The notes below the pieces were generated by a model. It ran no database searches, was not told the origin of the DNA, and was given only the letters and a program-made list of their open reading frames with translations. A program made the position numbers and the translations under genes. A stretch of DNA of 64,000 nt. It comes from Allokutzneria sp. NRRL B-24872. Lineage in GTDB: Bacteria > Actinomycetota > Actinomycetes > Mycobacteriales > Pseudonocardiaceae. The stretch spans positions 1 to 64,000 of the forward strand of contig NZ_MUMH01000015.1 in NCBI RefSeq assembly GCF_002155965.1. The letters are read 5' to 3'. Of the stretch, positions 58,003-64,000 are shown piece after piece. Numbering within the stretch: position 1 is the first letter of the stretch; each line of letters begins with the position of its first letter.

Positions 58003-58506
58003 ATGACAGGCCGATCCTTGCCGTTCGATCCCATCGAGCGCGCCGCCGAACTGTGGGCCGAGCGCGTAGGACCGGCCGAGACGATGGCCGCGGTCACCAG
58101 TGTGATGCGCGTCCAGCAGATCGTTCAGTCCGCTGTGGACGGAGCGCTGCGCCCGCACCGGCTCACCTTCGCCCGCTACGAGGCGCTGGTGCTGCTGACC
58201 TTCTCCCGCCAGGGCAGTCTGCCGATGCGGGTCATGGGCGAGCGGTTGCAGCTGCACCCGACCAGCGTGACCAACATCGTCGACCGGCTGGAGGCCGACG
58301 GGCTGGTGGTGCGCGCGCCGCACCCCACCGACCGGCGCACCACCCTGGTGGCGATCACCGACGACGGCCGGACCCGGATGAAGGCCGCGACCGAGGCGGT
58401 CACGGACGCCAACTTCGGCCTCGCCGGGCTCACCTCGCGGCAAACCGAGCAGCTGACCGAGCTGTTGTCCAAGGTGCGCAAGGCCACCGGCGACTTCGAG
58501 TCCTAG
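58003..58506 (+). CDS. MarR-family transcriptional regulator
   Basis: A 167-residue winged-helix regulator. The DNA-binding region is 'LPMRVMGERLQLHPTSVTNIVDRLEADGLVVRAPHPTDRRTTLVAITDDGR', with the DRR wing. N-terminal and C-terminal helices for dimerisation are present. The start is ATG 58003. Its TAG stop shares the bases CTAG with the stop of the convergent DUF3817 gene. The upstream divergent gene is the thiamine-binding protein, a possible target. Confidence 0.92.
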   Translation: MTGRSLPFDPIERAAELWAERVGPAETMAAVTSVMRVQQIVQSAVDGALRPHRLTFARYEALVLLTFSRQGSLPMRVMGERLQLHPTSVTNIVDRLEADGLVVRAPHPTDRRTTLVAITDDGRTRMKAATEAVTDANFGLAGLTSRQTEQLTELLSKVRKATGDFES

Positions 58507-58814
58507 ACGGTGACCGGCTCCATGCGGCCGGTGCGCGCGGCCCAGCGCTCGAACCACACCGTCGCGGCGGGCGGGATCGAGGCGATCAGCGCCCACACCA
58601 GGGTGCGGTTGTCCCAGCCGAGCGGCTTGCGCACGAGGAACGCCACGAGCACGTAGATCACGAAGAGCCCGCCGTGCACCGGGCCGAAGATCTTCACGCC
58701 GAGGTCGGTCACCTCCAGCACGTGCTCGAAGAGCATGCCGATGAGCAGCCCCACCCACGAGCACGCCTCAGCGATCGCGATGAGCCGGAACCTGCCTGCC
58801 GGAGTGGACAGCAC
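58503..58814 (-). CDS. DUF3817 small membrane protein
   Basis: A 103-residue protein with three hydrophobic segments: 'FRLIAIAEACSWVGLLIGMLFE', 'VHGGLFVIYVLVAFLVR' and 'LVWALIASIPPAATVWFE'. It fits the DUF3817 family ('FGPVHG' and 'EACSWVGLL' are typical). Family function unknown. I chose GTG 58812-58814, which has GGGAGC upstream and removes a basic extension. Convergent with the MarR gene. Confidence 0.85.
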   Translation of the reverse strand: MLSTPAGRFRLIAIAEACSWVGLLIGMLFEHVLEVTDLGVKIFGPVHGGLFVIYVLVAFLVRKPLGWDNRTLVWALIASIPPAATVWFERWAARTGRMEPVTV

Positions 58815-58916
58815 GGGGCGCTCCCTGGGGATCTGGACGAATCGACCAGACCAGTGTGGAGCGTGCCCCGGATCACCGACCGCCCGGGACCGTCCTAGGA
58901 CCCGCCACCTCCGCTT

Positions 58917-58973
58917 ACGTGCTGAACGAGTCATTCAGTGCGTTCAACCACCTCAATGACTCGTTCAGCACGT
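58917..58973. repeat. Long perfect hairpin with 19-base arms
   Basis: Arms 58917-58935 and 58955-58973 are exact reverse complements (outer ACGTGCTGAAC, inner GAGTCATT) around a 19-base loop. CGTTCAAC follows both arms (58941-58948 and 58971-58978), a small direct repeat. It lies between the DUF3817 gene start and the GH92 gene end, so it could terminate the GH92 transcript. Confidence 0.8.
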
Positions 58974-59004
58974 TCAACGGACCAAACGCGGCATTCGCGA
59001 GCGG

Positions 59005-61449
59005 TCAGGAGGAGCAGGGGGAGGTTGGCAGGGCTGCGGGGGTGGTGCCCCACGTGGACTCGCGCTCGGCGAGCGAGTAGGTGAGGACCTGGCCGCGCGA
59101 GAGCTGGTCCCAGTCGACCCACACCTTGTCGTGCTGGCGGGCGCCGAGCCGTGCGGAGCCGATGAACTGGTTCTTCGCCGAGTCGACGCCAGGTGCGGCG
59201 ATCACCAACGGTCTGCCGTTCTCCAGCTGGATGCTGGCGAGGGGGAACCGGGGCTTGCTCAGCACGAGCTGGCCGGTGCCGTTGACGGCCGGGTACATGC
59301 CGAGCGCGCTGAACACGTACCACGCGGACATGGTGCCGAGGTCGTCGTTGCCGGTGACCCCGTTGGGCGCGTTGGTGAACAGTGTCTGCGCGGCGCGCGT
59401 GACGGTCGAGGTCTTCCACGGCTGGCCGATGAGCGTGTACATCCACGGCGCGTGCAGGTCGGGCTCGTTGTTGGGGTTGTAGCGGAACTGGTTGTAATAC
59501 GCGTAGGGCCCGACGACCCACTCCTTGCGCACGGCCTCGGTGTGATTGGCGAGGAGCTTGTCGTAGGCGAAGAAGGCGTCGAGCCGCTTGCCGGTCTCTT
59601 CCTTGCCGCCCATGGCTTTGAGGGCACCGCTGACGTCCTGCTGCACGAGCCACTGGTACTGCCACGCGGTGCCCTCGTGGAAGCCGTGGTCGGAAGTGGG
59701 CGTGTACGGCTTGCCGGGGTCGCTGTGCCACGCGCCGCCGAGCACCTTCGGACGCGGGAAGCCGGTGAAGCCGCGATCGGTGACCGTGGAGTCCCAAACG
59801 TTTCGCCAGGACTGACCGCGCTGTCGGAGCGCCGCGGCTTCGGTGGACGCACCGAGAGCTCCGGCCATGATGGACAGCGAACAGTCAGCCAGCGCGTACT
59901 CCATGGTCGCGGAGCCACCGTGGTGCTGGTCGATGTCCATGCCCTTCTTGGGCTTCTGCTTGTCGTACTCGACGAAGCCGTTCGCGAGGTAGTTCGGGTT
60001 GCCCGCGCGCCCCTGGAACTGTGATGCGGCGGGCGGGACACCGTTCGCGTTCTGGAGCAACGCGGCCAGCGCCTCGCGCTCCTTGCCCTTATAAGCGCCG
60101 AACCGCCACAGATCGACCATGTACGGCGTCACGGGGTCACCGGTCATGGTGTTCGTCTCGAAGCTCGCGTAGGCCCACCGAGGCAGCCAGCCGCCCTGTT
60201 GGTGCACGGCGAGCAACGACTGCGCGATGTCCTTCGCGCGCGACGGCCAGAACATGGCTACGAGCTGGTTCTGCGTCCTATAGGTGTCCCACAGCGAGTA
60301 GTACTCGTAGTAGGTCCAACCGCGCGCGGTGTGAATCTTGTCGTCGAAGCCGCGATAGCGACCGTCGTGGTCGTTGCCGGTCAGCGGTTGCAACAGCACG
60401 TGGTAGAGCGCGGTGTAGAAGACCACGAGGTCGTCACGGCTACCGCCACCGATTCGCACGCGAGACAGCTCGGCGCGCCACGCCCGCTCTGCACGCGCAC
60501 GCAGCTCGTCGAAGCCCAGGGGCGCACCGTCACGACGGAGCCCTTCGGCCGCGAGGTTCTTCCGCGCGCCCTCAATGTCCACATGAGACACAGCGGTGGT
60601 CGCGGTGACGGACTTGTCTTTAAGGGCACCGAAGTTGAGCCACGCGCCACGGAGCCCCACGCCGCCGGAGGACTCACGGCTGCCGGGCTGACCGCCTTGC
60701 GGGCTCCACGTGCCGAACGCGGAGAACGGCTGGTCGAACGTCGTGGTGAACCACGTCGTGTACCTCCGGCCACCGCAGAAGCTCAGCGTCTCGATGGAGC
60801 CTTCGAGCGTGCGGTCACCGACGACCTTCACGGAGCTGGACGTGACGTTGTGCTTGTCGTTGGCCTGGCCCAGGTTCACGAACACGTTGGCACTACTGGG
60901 ATCGGTGAAGGTGTAGCGCTCCGCACCGGTGCGCGTGGACGCGGTCGTCTCGGCGTCGATGCCGCCGTAGCTGGTGAGCCTGGTCTTGTAGTAGCCGGCA
61001 GTGCCCACTTCGCCCGCGTGCGTGTACTGCGCGCCGTAGCGGTGGTGGTCGAAGGTCGCGGGCACGGTCGTGTCGAACGCGTTCTGCGGGCCAGGCCCGA
61101 CGGAGCCGGTGGTCGGCAGCACGGACAGCACGCCGCCCTGCTCCCAGCAGCCCGCGCCCGAGAGGAAGAGGTGCCCGAAGCCGTGGATCTTGGGGTCGTC
61201 GTAGCGCCATCCGGAGTAATGCGAGCCGATCGGACTGATCTGCGTCTTGCCGAATGGCATGGAGGCGCCGGGAAAGGTGTTCCCGTCGTCCTTGGAGCCG
61301 ATGAACGTGTTCACGAGTGAAACCGGGTCGGAGACGAGAGCAGCGACCGGCGCGGCACTCGCGACCGGGACAACGGACGAGGTCAGCGCGACTGCCGCGG
61401 CGAACGCGGCCAGTGCTCGACCTGGACGAGAGAATCGGAGCGCGGACAT
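59005..61449 (-). CDS. Secreted GH92 alpha-mannosidase
   Basis: An 814-residue exported enzyme of family 92, calcium-dependent exo-alpha-mannosidases (mostly alpha-1,2). The signal peptide ends near 'VVPVASA'. Family features are 'VNTFIGSKDDGNTFPGASMPFG' at the N terminus, 'YYEYYSLWDTYRTQNQL', 'GGWLPRWAYASFETNTMTGD', 'HEGTAWQYQWLVQQDV' and 'GNDDLGTMSAWYVFSALGMYP'. ATG 61447-61449 is preceded by GGGGAGG. A perfect palindrome, TGACAACGTTGTCA, lies 31 bp upstream. A second, partial GH92 gene lies 1.5 kb away on the same strand. Confidence 0.95.
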   Translation of the reverse strand: MSALRFSRPGRALAAFAAAVALTSSVVPVASAAPVAALVSDPVSLVNTFIGSKDDGNTFPGASMPFGKTQISPIGSHYSGWRYDDPKIHGFGHLFLSGAGCWEQGGVLSVLPTTGSVGPGPQNAFDTTVPATFDHHRYGAQYTHAGEVGTAGYYKTRLTSYGGIDAETTASTRTGAERYTFTDPSSANVFVNLGQANDKHNVTSSSVKVVGDRTLEGSIETLSFCGGRRYTTWFTTTFDQPFSAFGTWSPQGGQPGSRESSGGVGLRGAWLNFGALKDKSVTATTAVSHVDIEGARKNLAAEGLRRDGAPLGFDELRARAERAWRAELSRVRIGGGSRDDLVVFYTALYHVLLQPLTGNDHDGRYRGFDDKIHTARGWTYYEYYSLWDTYRTQNQLVAMFWPSRAKDIAQSLLAVHQQGGWLPRWAYASFETNTMTGDPVTPYMVDLWRFGAYKGKEREALAALLQNANGVPPAASQFQGRAGNPNYLANGFVEYDKQKPKKGMDIDQHHGGSATMEYALADCSLSIMAGALGASTEAAALRQRGQSWRNVWDSTVTDRGFTGFPRPKVLGGAWHSDPGKPYTPTSDHGFHEGTAWQYQWLVQQDVSGALKAMGGKEETGKRLDAFFAYDKLLANHTEAVRKEWVVGPYAYYNQFRYNPNNEPDLHAPWMYTLIGQPWKTSTVTRAAQTLFTNAPNGVTGNDDLGTMSAWYVFSALGMYPAVNGTGQLVLSKPRFPLASIQLENGRPLVIAAPGVDSAKNQFIGSARLGARQHDKVWVDWDQLSRGQVLTYSLAERESTWGTTPAALPTSPCSS

Positions 61450-61479
61450 GCGACAGCCTCCCCGAGCTGACGACCAACC

Positions 61480-61493
61480 TGACAACGTTGTCA
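61480..61493. promoter_or_regulatory. LacI/ROK-type operator upstream of GH92
   Basis: TGACAACGTTGTCA is a perfect 14-base palindrome, 31 bp before the GH92 start and within the expected promoter. The CAACGTTG core is typical of LacI-family sugar repressors. No LacI gene is in the window. Confidence 0.6.
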
Positions 61494-61692
61494 CATTCAC
61501 GCTCACGCTAAGTCGGCCCCACAAAGCGGTCAACAGCGCCGAGAGGACAGATCACAGGACAATTTCACTCCCGCATTACCACCCGCGCGCGACTGGTCCG
61601 ATCGTGGCGTCACGAGGCCCCAGACGCCCGGCGCGGTCACGCGATCCCTACTGTTGGTAGTGCTCGCAACGCGCTTCAACAGGGGAGATCCG

Positions 61693-61809
61693 ATGTCGGT
61701 TGTGAAGGAGCGGCGCCGGACGAACCGGCGCAACCGCGTGGTGGGCACGGGCCTGGTGATCGTGCTGTTCTACGCCACGCTCGCGTTCCTGTTCTCCAGA
61801 GGCAAATAG
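61693..61809 (+). CDS. 38-residue membrane protein
   Basis: A 38-residue reading frame: a strongly basic N terminus (MSVVKERRRTNRRNR) and one transmembrane helix (VVGTGLVIVLFYATLAFLFS). AGGGGAG stands eight bases before ATG 61693. Its last 40 bases overlap the end of the convergent AraC gene. Likely a real small protein because of the good ribosome-binding site and typical positive-inside layout. Function unknown. Confidence 0.55.
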   Translation: MSVVKERRRTNRRNRVVGTGLVIVLFYATLAFLFSRGK

Positions 61810-62495
61810 GCGCTCGGTGTGCGTCCGGTCAGGGCGCGCACCTCGCGCGAGAGGTGGGCCTGGTCGGCGAATCCCGCCGCGACGGCCAGCCCGGCCAGCC
61901 CACCCGTGGTTTCCATGCGCAGCGTCCGTTGCAGCCGAAGCACCCGGTGCAGCGTTTTCGGGCCGTAGCCCACCGCCGCGACCACGCGCCGCCGCAGCTG
62001 CCGGTCGGTGATGCCGAGGTCCAGCTCTGCCAGCGAAGCCGCCCCCGCGTCGAACTCCGCCACGAGCGCGTGGACCAGCGGATCGACCTCGCCGAAGCGC
62101 GGGAGCCGCTCGCGCAGTGCCCGCTCCAGTGCCGGACCGACCGAGCCGGTCGAAGCTTCGTCGAGCAGGCGCTCAGCGCTCGACCCCCACAGCTGTGCCA
62201 GGTCCGTCGTCGTGTCCTGGAGTTCGTGCGGCGCGACGTCGCCGAGCAACAACCTCGCCGCCCCGGGCCGCAGACGCACGGCCACCGTCCGGCTGCCGTT
62301 GGACGCGTCCACGTCACGCCACTGCGTGTCCGGGCCGACCACGCGCAGCCCGCCGTCCGTCCAGAGCAGGTCGACACACCCGTCGGGGATCACGCGCTGG
62401 CGGTGGCGCGCGCCGACGACCCGGCTGCCCCACAGGCACCGGACGTGCTCGGCGAGCTCCGGCGACGGCGCCCACTCGCGATAGTCCGACGACAC
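61770..62495 (-). CDS. AraC-family transcriptional regulator
   Basis: A 241-residue regulator. An N-terminal DUF6597-like domain ('SDYREWAPSPELAEHVRCLWG' and 'VIPDGCVDLLW') is followed by a C-terminal AraC helix-turn-helix pair: 'LGITDRQLRRRVVAAVGYGPKTLHRVLRLQRTLRM' and 'GLAGLAVAAGFADQAHLSREVRALTGRTPSAYL'. Effector unknown. The start is GTG 62493-62495. It is flanked by GH92 genes and overlaps a 38-residue gene on the other strand. Confidence 0.92.
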   Translation of the reverse strand: MSSDYREWAPSPELAEHVRCLWGSRVVGARHRQRVIPDGCVDLLWTDGGLRVVGPDTQWRDVDASNGSRTVAVRLRPGAARLLLGDVAPHELQDTTTDLAQLWGSSAERLLDEASTGSVGPALERALRERLPRFGEVDPLVHALVAEFDAGAASLAELDLGITDRQLRRRVVAAVGYGPKTLHRVLRLQRTLRMETTGGLAGLAVAAGFADQAHLSREVRALTGRTPSAYLPLENRNASVA

Positions 62496-62598
62496 GCGAC
62501 CACGGTAACGCGGCTGACCGACACTTCCGTTAATGATTCACCAGATCGCGCACGCGCGAGTGGGGTTCCCCAATTCACGGTGAAAGTTGCACACGCAC

Positions 62599-62623
62599 AA
62601 AAAAGGCGCCCACCCGGGGCGCC
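62599..62623 (-). terminator. Intrinsic terminator with T tract
   Basis: On the minus strand GGCGCCC (62623-62617) and GGGCGCC (62611-62605) form a 7-base stem with a 5-base loop, followed by six T (A run 62604-62599 on the plus strand). It is the only clear T-tract terminator in the window. Confidence 0.75.
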
Positions 62624-62637
62624 GAAGGCAATGAGGT

Positions 62638-62683
62638 GCGGGTCGGGCCGATCCCGCCGCCATTCTTGACCGGCCCGACCCGC
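62638..62683. terminator. GC-rich hairpin before the T-tract terminator
   Basis: GCGGGTCGGGCCG (62638-62650) and CGGCCCGACCCGC (62671-62683) are perfect 13-base arms with a 20-base loop. Confidence 0.6.
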
Positions 62684-62904
62684 AGCCTGTTCCCGCAGTG
62701 CACAGCGTGCAACGGGAGCCTGTGGGGAACTCGCGCTTACAGATTTACGAAGCGCTTGTTCTGAAAACGAACCTAGTACACGAACCCGCGTTAGCGGTAG
62801 TCCCCTCCGCGAGTTGTAAGCCGGTCGCGCAACATCACACAGACGACACCGCCGCCTGTAATCGATTCCGGACACGTTTCCGAGCTTATGGCGGACAAAA
62901 GCGT

Positions 62905-62920
62905 ATAGGTTTAGACCATT
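62905..62920. promoter_or_regulatory. DasR-like box in the AraC/GH92 gap
   Basis: Minus-strand AATGGTCTAAACCTAT matches 13 of 16 positions of the box at 7785-7800 and 11-12 of the DasR consensus. It may control the candidate RNA, and it is unconfirmed. Confidence 0.4.
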
Positions 62921-62952
62921 TGCAAGCCAATAGGCCGAACGGCCCAAGCGCG

Positions 62953-62970
62953 GCGGTGGCGGACCACCGC
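62953..62970 (-). terminator. Hairpin after the partial GH92 gene
   Basis: GCGGTGG (62953-62959) and CCACCGC (62964-62970), loop CGGA, 17 bases beyond the stop. Confidence 0.6.
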
Positions 62971-62987
62971 GCCCGGGCCGCTGTGGA

Positions 62988-64000
62988 TCAGCCCGTCGCG
63001 ATGCTGAACACGTGCAGCGCGCCCTTGCCTGTCAGCGCGGACGGCAGCGTCACGCTGCGAACGCGCTTGGCCGGGTCGAGGGCGATCGGCGCCGTGCCGT
63101 ACAGGTGGACGCCGATCTGGTGCGAGGTCCCGCTCGTGCTGTTGCGGTAGGGCATGCGCAGCACGATGCGGTTGCCGTACTCCAGCGGGTCCGATCCGGA
63201 GCCACCGCGCGCCCAGTCGGTGAAGCCGAGCTCACCGGCGACGGACGTGCCATCTGTGTAGTTCACAGTGATCGGGCCGACTGCTTTGCCGTTGGAGGCA
63301 GTGCCGAGGAACGACAGCTTTGTAGCTCCTGCGGGGGCATCGACGTTCACCGTCTGCCCAGTGGCGAAGACGTTGTCCAGCTCTCCTGGCGCCGTCGCGG
63401 GCCAGTAGTGCGTGACGCCGTCCACTGTCACCGGACGACCGCCCTCGATCCCTCCGGCCGCGAGCGCGTCCCTGGAGAGGCTGTAGCCGAAGCCGTCCAG
63501 GTTGCCCACGGCCTGCGCGCTGTCCAACGAGGTGCCCACGTTGTTGAACGCGGCGCGCAGACTGCCCGGCTGAGCCACAAGCACCGTCAGCGCCGAGTTC
63601 GACAGCACTGTGCCGTCCGGAGCTGTGAAAGTCACCGGGATGCGATACGTGCCCTCAGCCGTGCCGGGGGCGACCGTGACCGTGGTGAGCAGATCGCTCT
63701 TCCCGCTCGCGGGCACGGTCAGCTCACTCGACGCCGGACTGATGCTCAGCCCGACCGGCGGCGAACCGGTGCCGAAGCGCACCTTCGCGCCCTTGCCGGA
63801 GAAGTCCTGCGCACCGATGCGCGTCTCCCCCTTGGCGCCCGCGGCCACAACGACGCGCGCGGGGTCGAGGTAGCCGCGCTGGCCGGTTTCGCCGTCGCGG
63901 AACGACGGAGGTGCCGAAGCCGCCGCAGTGCCCCACGAGCCCTGCGGAGTCGCGGACAGCCCGAACTCCACGGTGCCGCCACGCTCCACGAAGGACTCAG
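62988..64000 (-). CDS. GH92 alpha-mannosidase C-terminal part (runs off the window)
   Basis: The frame ends at 62988 and is open to the window edge, so only about the last 337 residues are seen. It begins with 'ESFVERGGTVEFGLSATPQGSWGT', the typical end of a GH92 catalytic unit. Next comes an NEW3/Ig-like domain ('PPVGLSISPASSELTVPASGKSDLLTTVTVAPGTAEGTYRIPVTFTAPDG') and then a beta-sandwich ending 'LHVFSIATG'. It therefore differs from the 59005 enzyme by a long C-terminal extension. The N terminus, signal peptide and active site are outside the window. Confidence 0.85.
   Translation of the reverse strand, partial: ESFVERGGTVEFGLSATPQGSWGTAAASAPPSFRDGETGQRGYLDPARVVVAAGAKGETRIGAQDFSGKGAKVRFGTGSPPVGLSISPASSELTVPASGKSDLLTTVTVAPGTAEGTYRIPVTFTAPDGTVLSNSALTVLVAQPGSLRAAFNNVGTSLDSAQAVGNLDGFGYSLSRDALAAGGIEGGRPVTVDGVTHYWPATAPGELDNVFATGQTVNVDAPAGATKLSFLGTASNGKAVGPITVNYTDGTSVAGELGFTDWARGGSGSDPLEYGNRIVLRMPYRNSTSGTSHQIGVHLYGTAPIALDPAKRVRSVTLPSALTGKGALHVFSIATG

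Larger units (their letters stand above)
62599..62900 (-). ncRNA. Candidate structured RNA with T-tract terminator
   Basis: On the minus strand this AT-richer segment (62700-62940) has a possible extended -10 (TGTACTAGG near 62778-62786). Inverted repeats follow: GCGCTT/AAGCGC (62733-62738 with 62750-62755) and GTTCCC/GGGAAC (62689-62694 with 62725-62730). Next is a 13-base GC stem (62638-62650 with 62671-62683). It ends in a 7-base stem followed by six T, a textbook intrinsic terminator and rare here. No reading frame is conserved-looking. It is not tmRNA, RNase P RNA or SRP RNA as far as I can tell. Start uncertain. Confidence 0.35.
62496..62987. other. 492-bp intergenic region with promoter, hairpins and terminator
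   Basis: No protein gene is seen. Reading from the right on the minus strand it holds a GC hairpin just after the second GH92 stop, a DasR-like box, an AT-richer segment with several inverted repeats, a 13-base-arm hairpin and a T-tract terminator (all listed). The stretch 62524-62598 before the AraC start is ordinary. Confidence 0.6.

Noticed and set aside
62390-62947. 185-codon minus-strand frame across the candidate RNA region
   Set aside because: No motif, runs through hairpins and a terminator, overlaps the AraC start in another frame.
62599-62990. tmRNA, RNase P RNA or ydaO riboswitch in the 62.6-62.9 kb region
   Set aside because: No tRNA-like 3' end, tag frame, RNase P core or ydaO consensus could be found by eye.

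Overview
The window is a high-GC (about 70 percent by eye) actinobacterial chromosome segment. GTG starts are frequent, starts and stops often overlap, and the genes are housekeeping plus secreted-enzyme genes with no phage or insertion sequence. Gene order from ligA to the ABC ATPase at 33.1 kb follows, with insertions, the Mycobacterium tuberculosis Rv3014c-Rv3041c block. Together with the GlgE alpha-glucan operon and an over-represented 12-mer (TCCACAGTGGAC or its reverse complement) this points to a filamentous member of the Pseudonocardiaceae (Saccharothrix, Lentzea or Actinosynnema type). The genus cannot be fixed from the sequence alone.

Layout. 0-8.8 kb: ligA, a LysR/YeiH exporter pair, a secreted GH9 cellulase, a MetE-like protein and a secreted GH18 chitinase preceded by two DasR-like boxes. 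8.9-17.2 kb: ArsR, LysR and MarR regulators with neighbouring enzymes, the sulfur-relay operon (NmrA-like protein, iscS, mnmA), an MFS transporter and an OlsB-like acyltransferase. 17.3-33.9 kb: etfBA, DegV and the counterpart of the mycobacterial Rv3030-Rv3041c region. That region holds a methyltransferase, GH57 branching enzyme, GT4 glucosyltransferase, hexapeptide acyltransferase and a four-gene operon (ABC ATPase, enoyl-CoA hydratase, two methyltransferases). In mycobacteria these genes are tied to methylglucose lipopolysaccharide and glycogen synthesis.

34.0-51.2 kb is a second alpha-glucan region: glgX, a secreted GH13 amylase broken by one frameshift, glgP, and the divergent operon glgE-treS-mak, followed by glgB. 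TreS makes maltose from trehalose, Mak phosphorylates it, GlgE polymerises maltose-1-phosphate, GlgB branches the chain, and GlgP and GlgX degrade it. Between mak and glgB is a secreted four-cysteine protein that resembles tendamistat-type amylase inhibitors.

51.2-64.0 kb is more accessory. It holds two related metallopeptidase lipoproteins, each with a second degenerate copy of its domain, flanking a small secreted four-cysteine protein. Next come a HEPN/Abi-like protein overlapping a redox-inactive YbbN-type thioredoxin, small conserved genes, and two GH92 mannosidases (the second runs off the window).

Intergenic regions hold long perfect hairpins, including two copies of one 22-bp-arm family, several GC-rich terminators and a candidate structured RNA with a T-tract terminator near 62.6-62.9 kb. 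No tRNA, rRNA, CRISPR array, prophage or IS element was seen.
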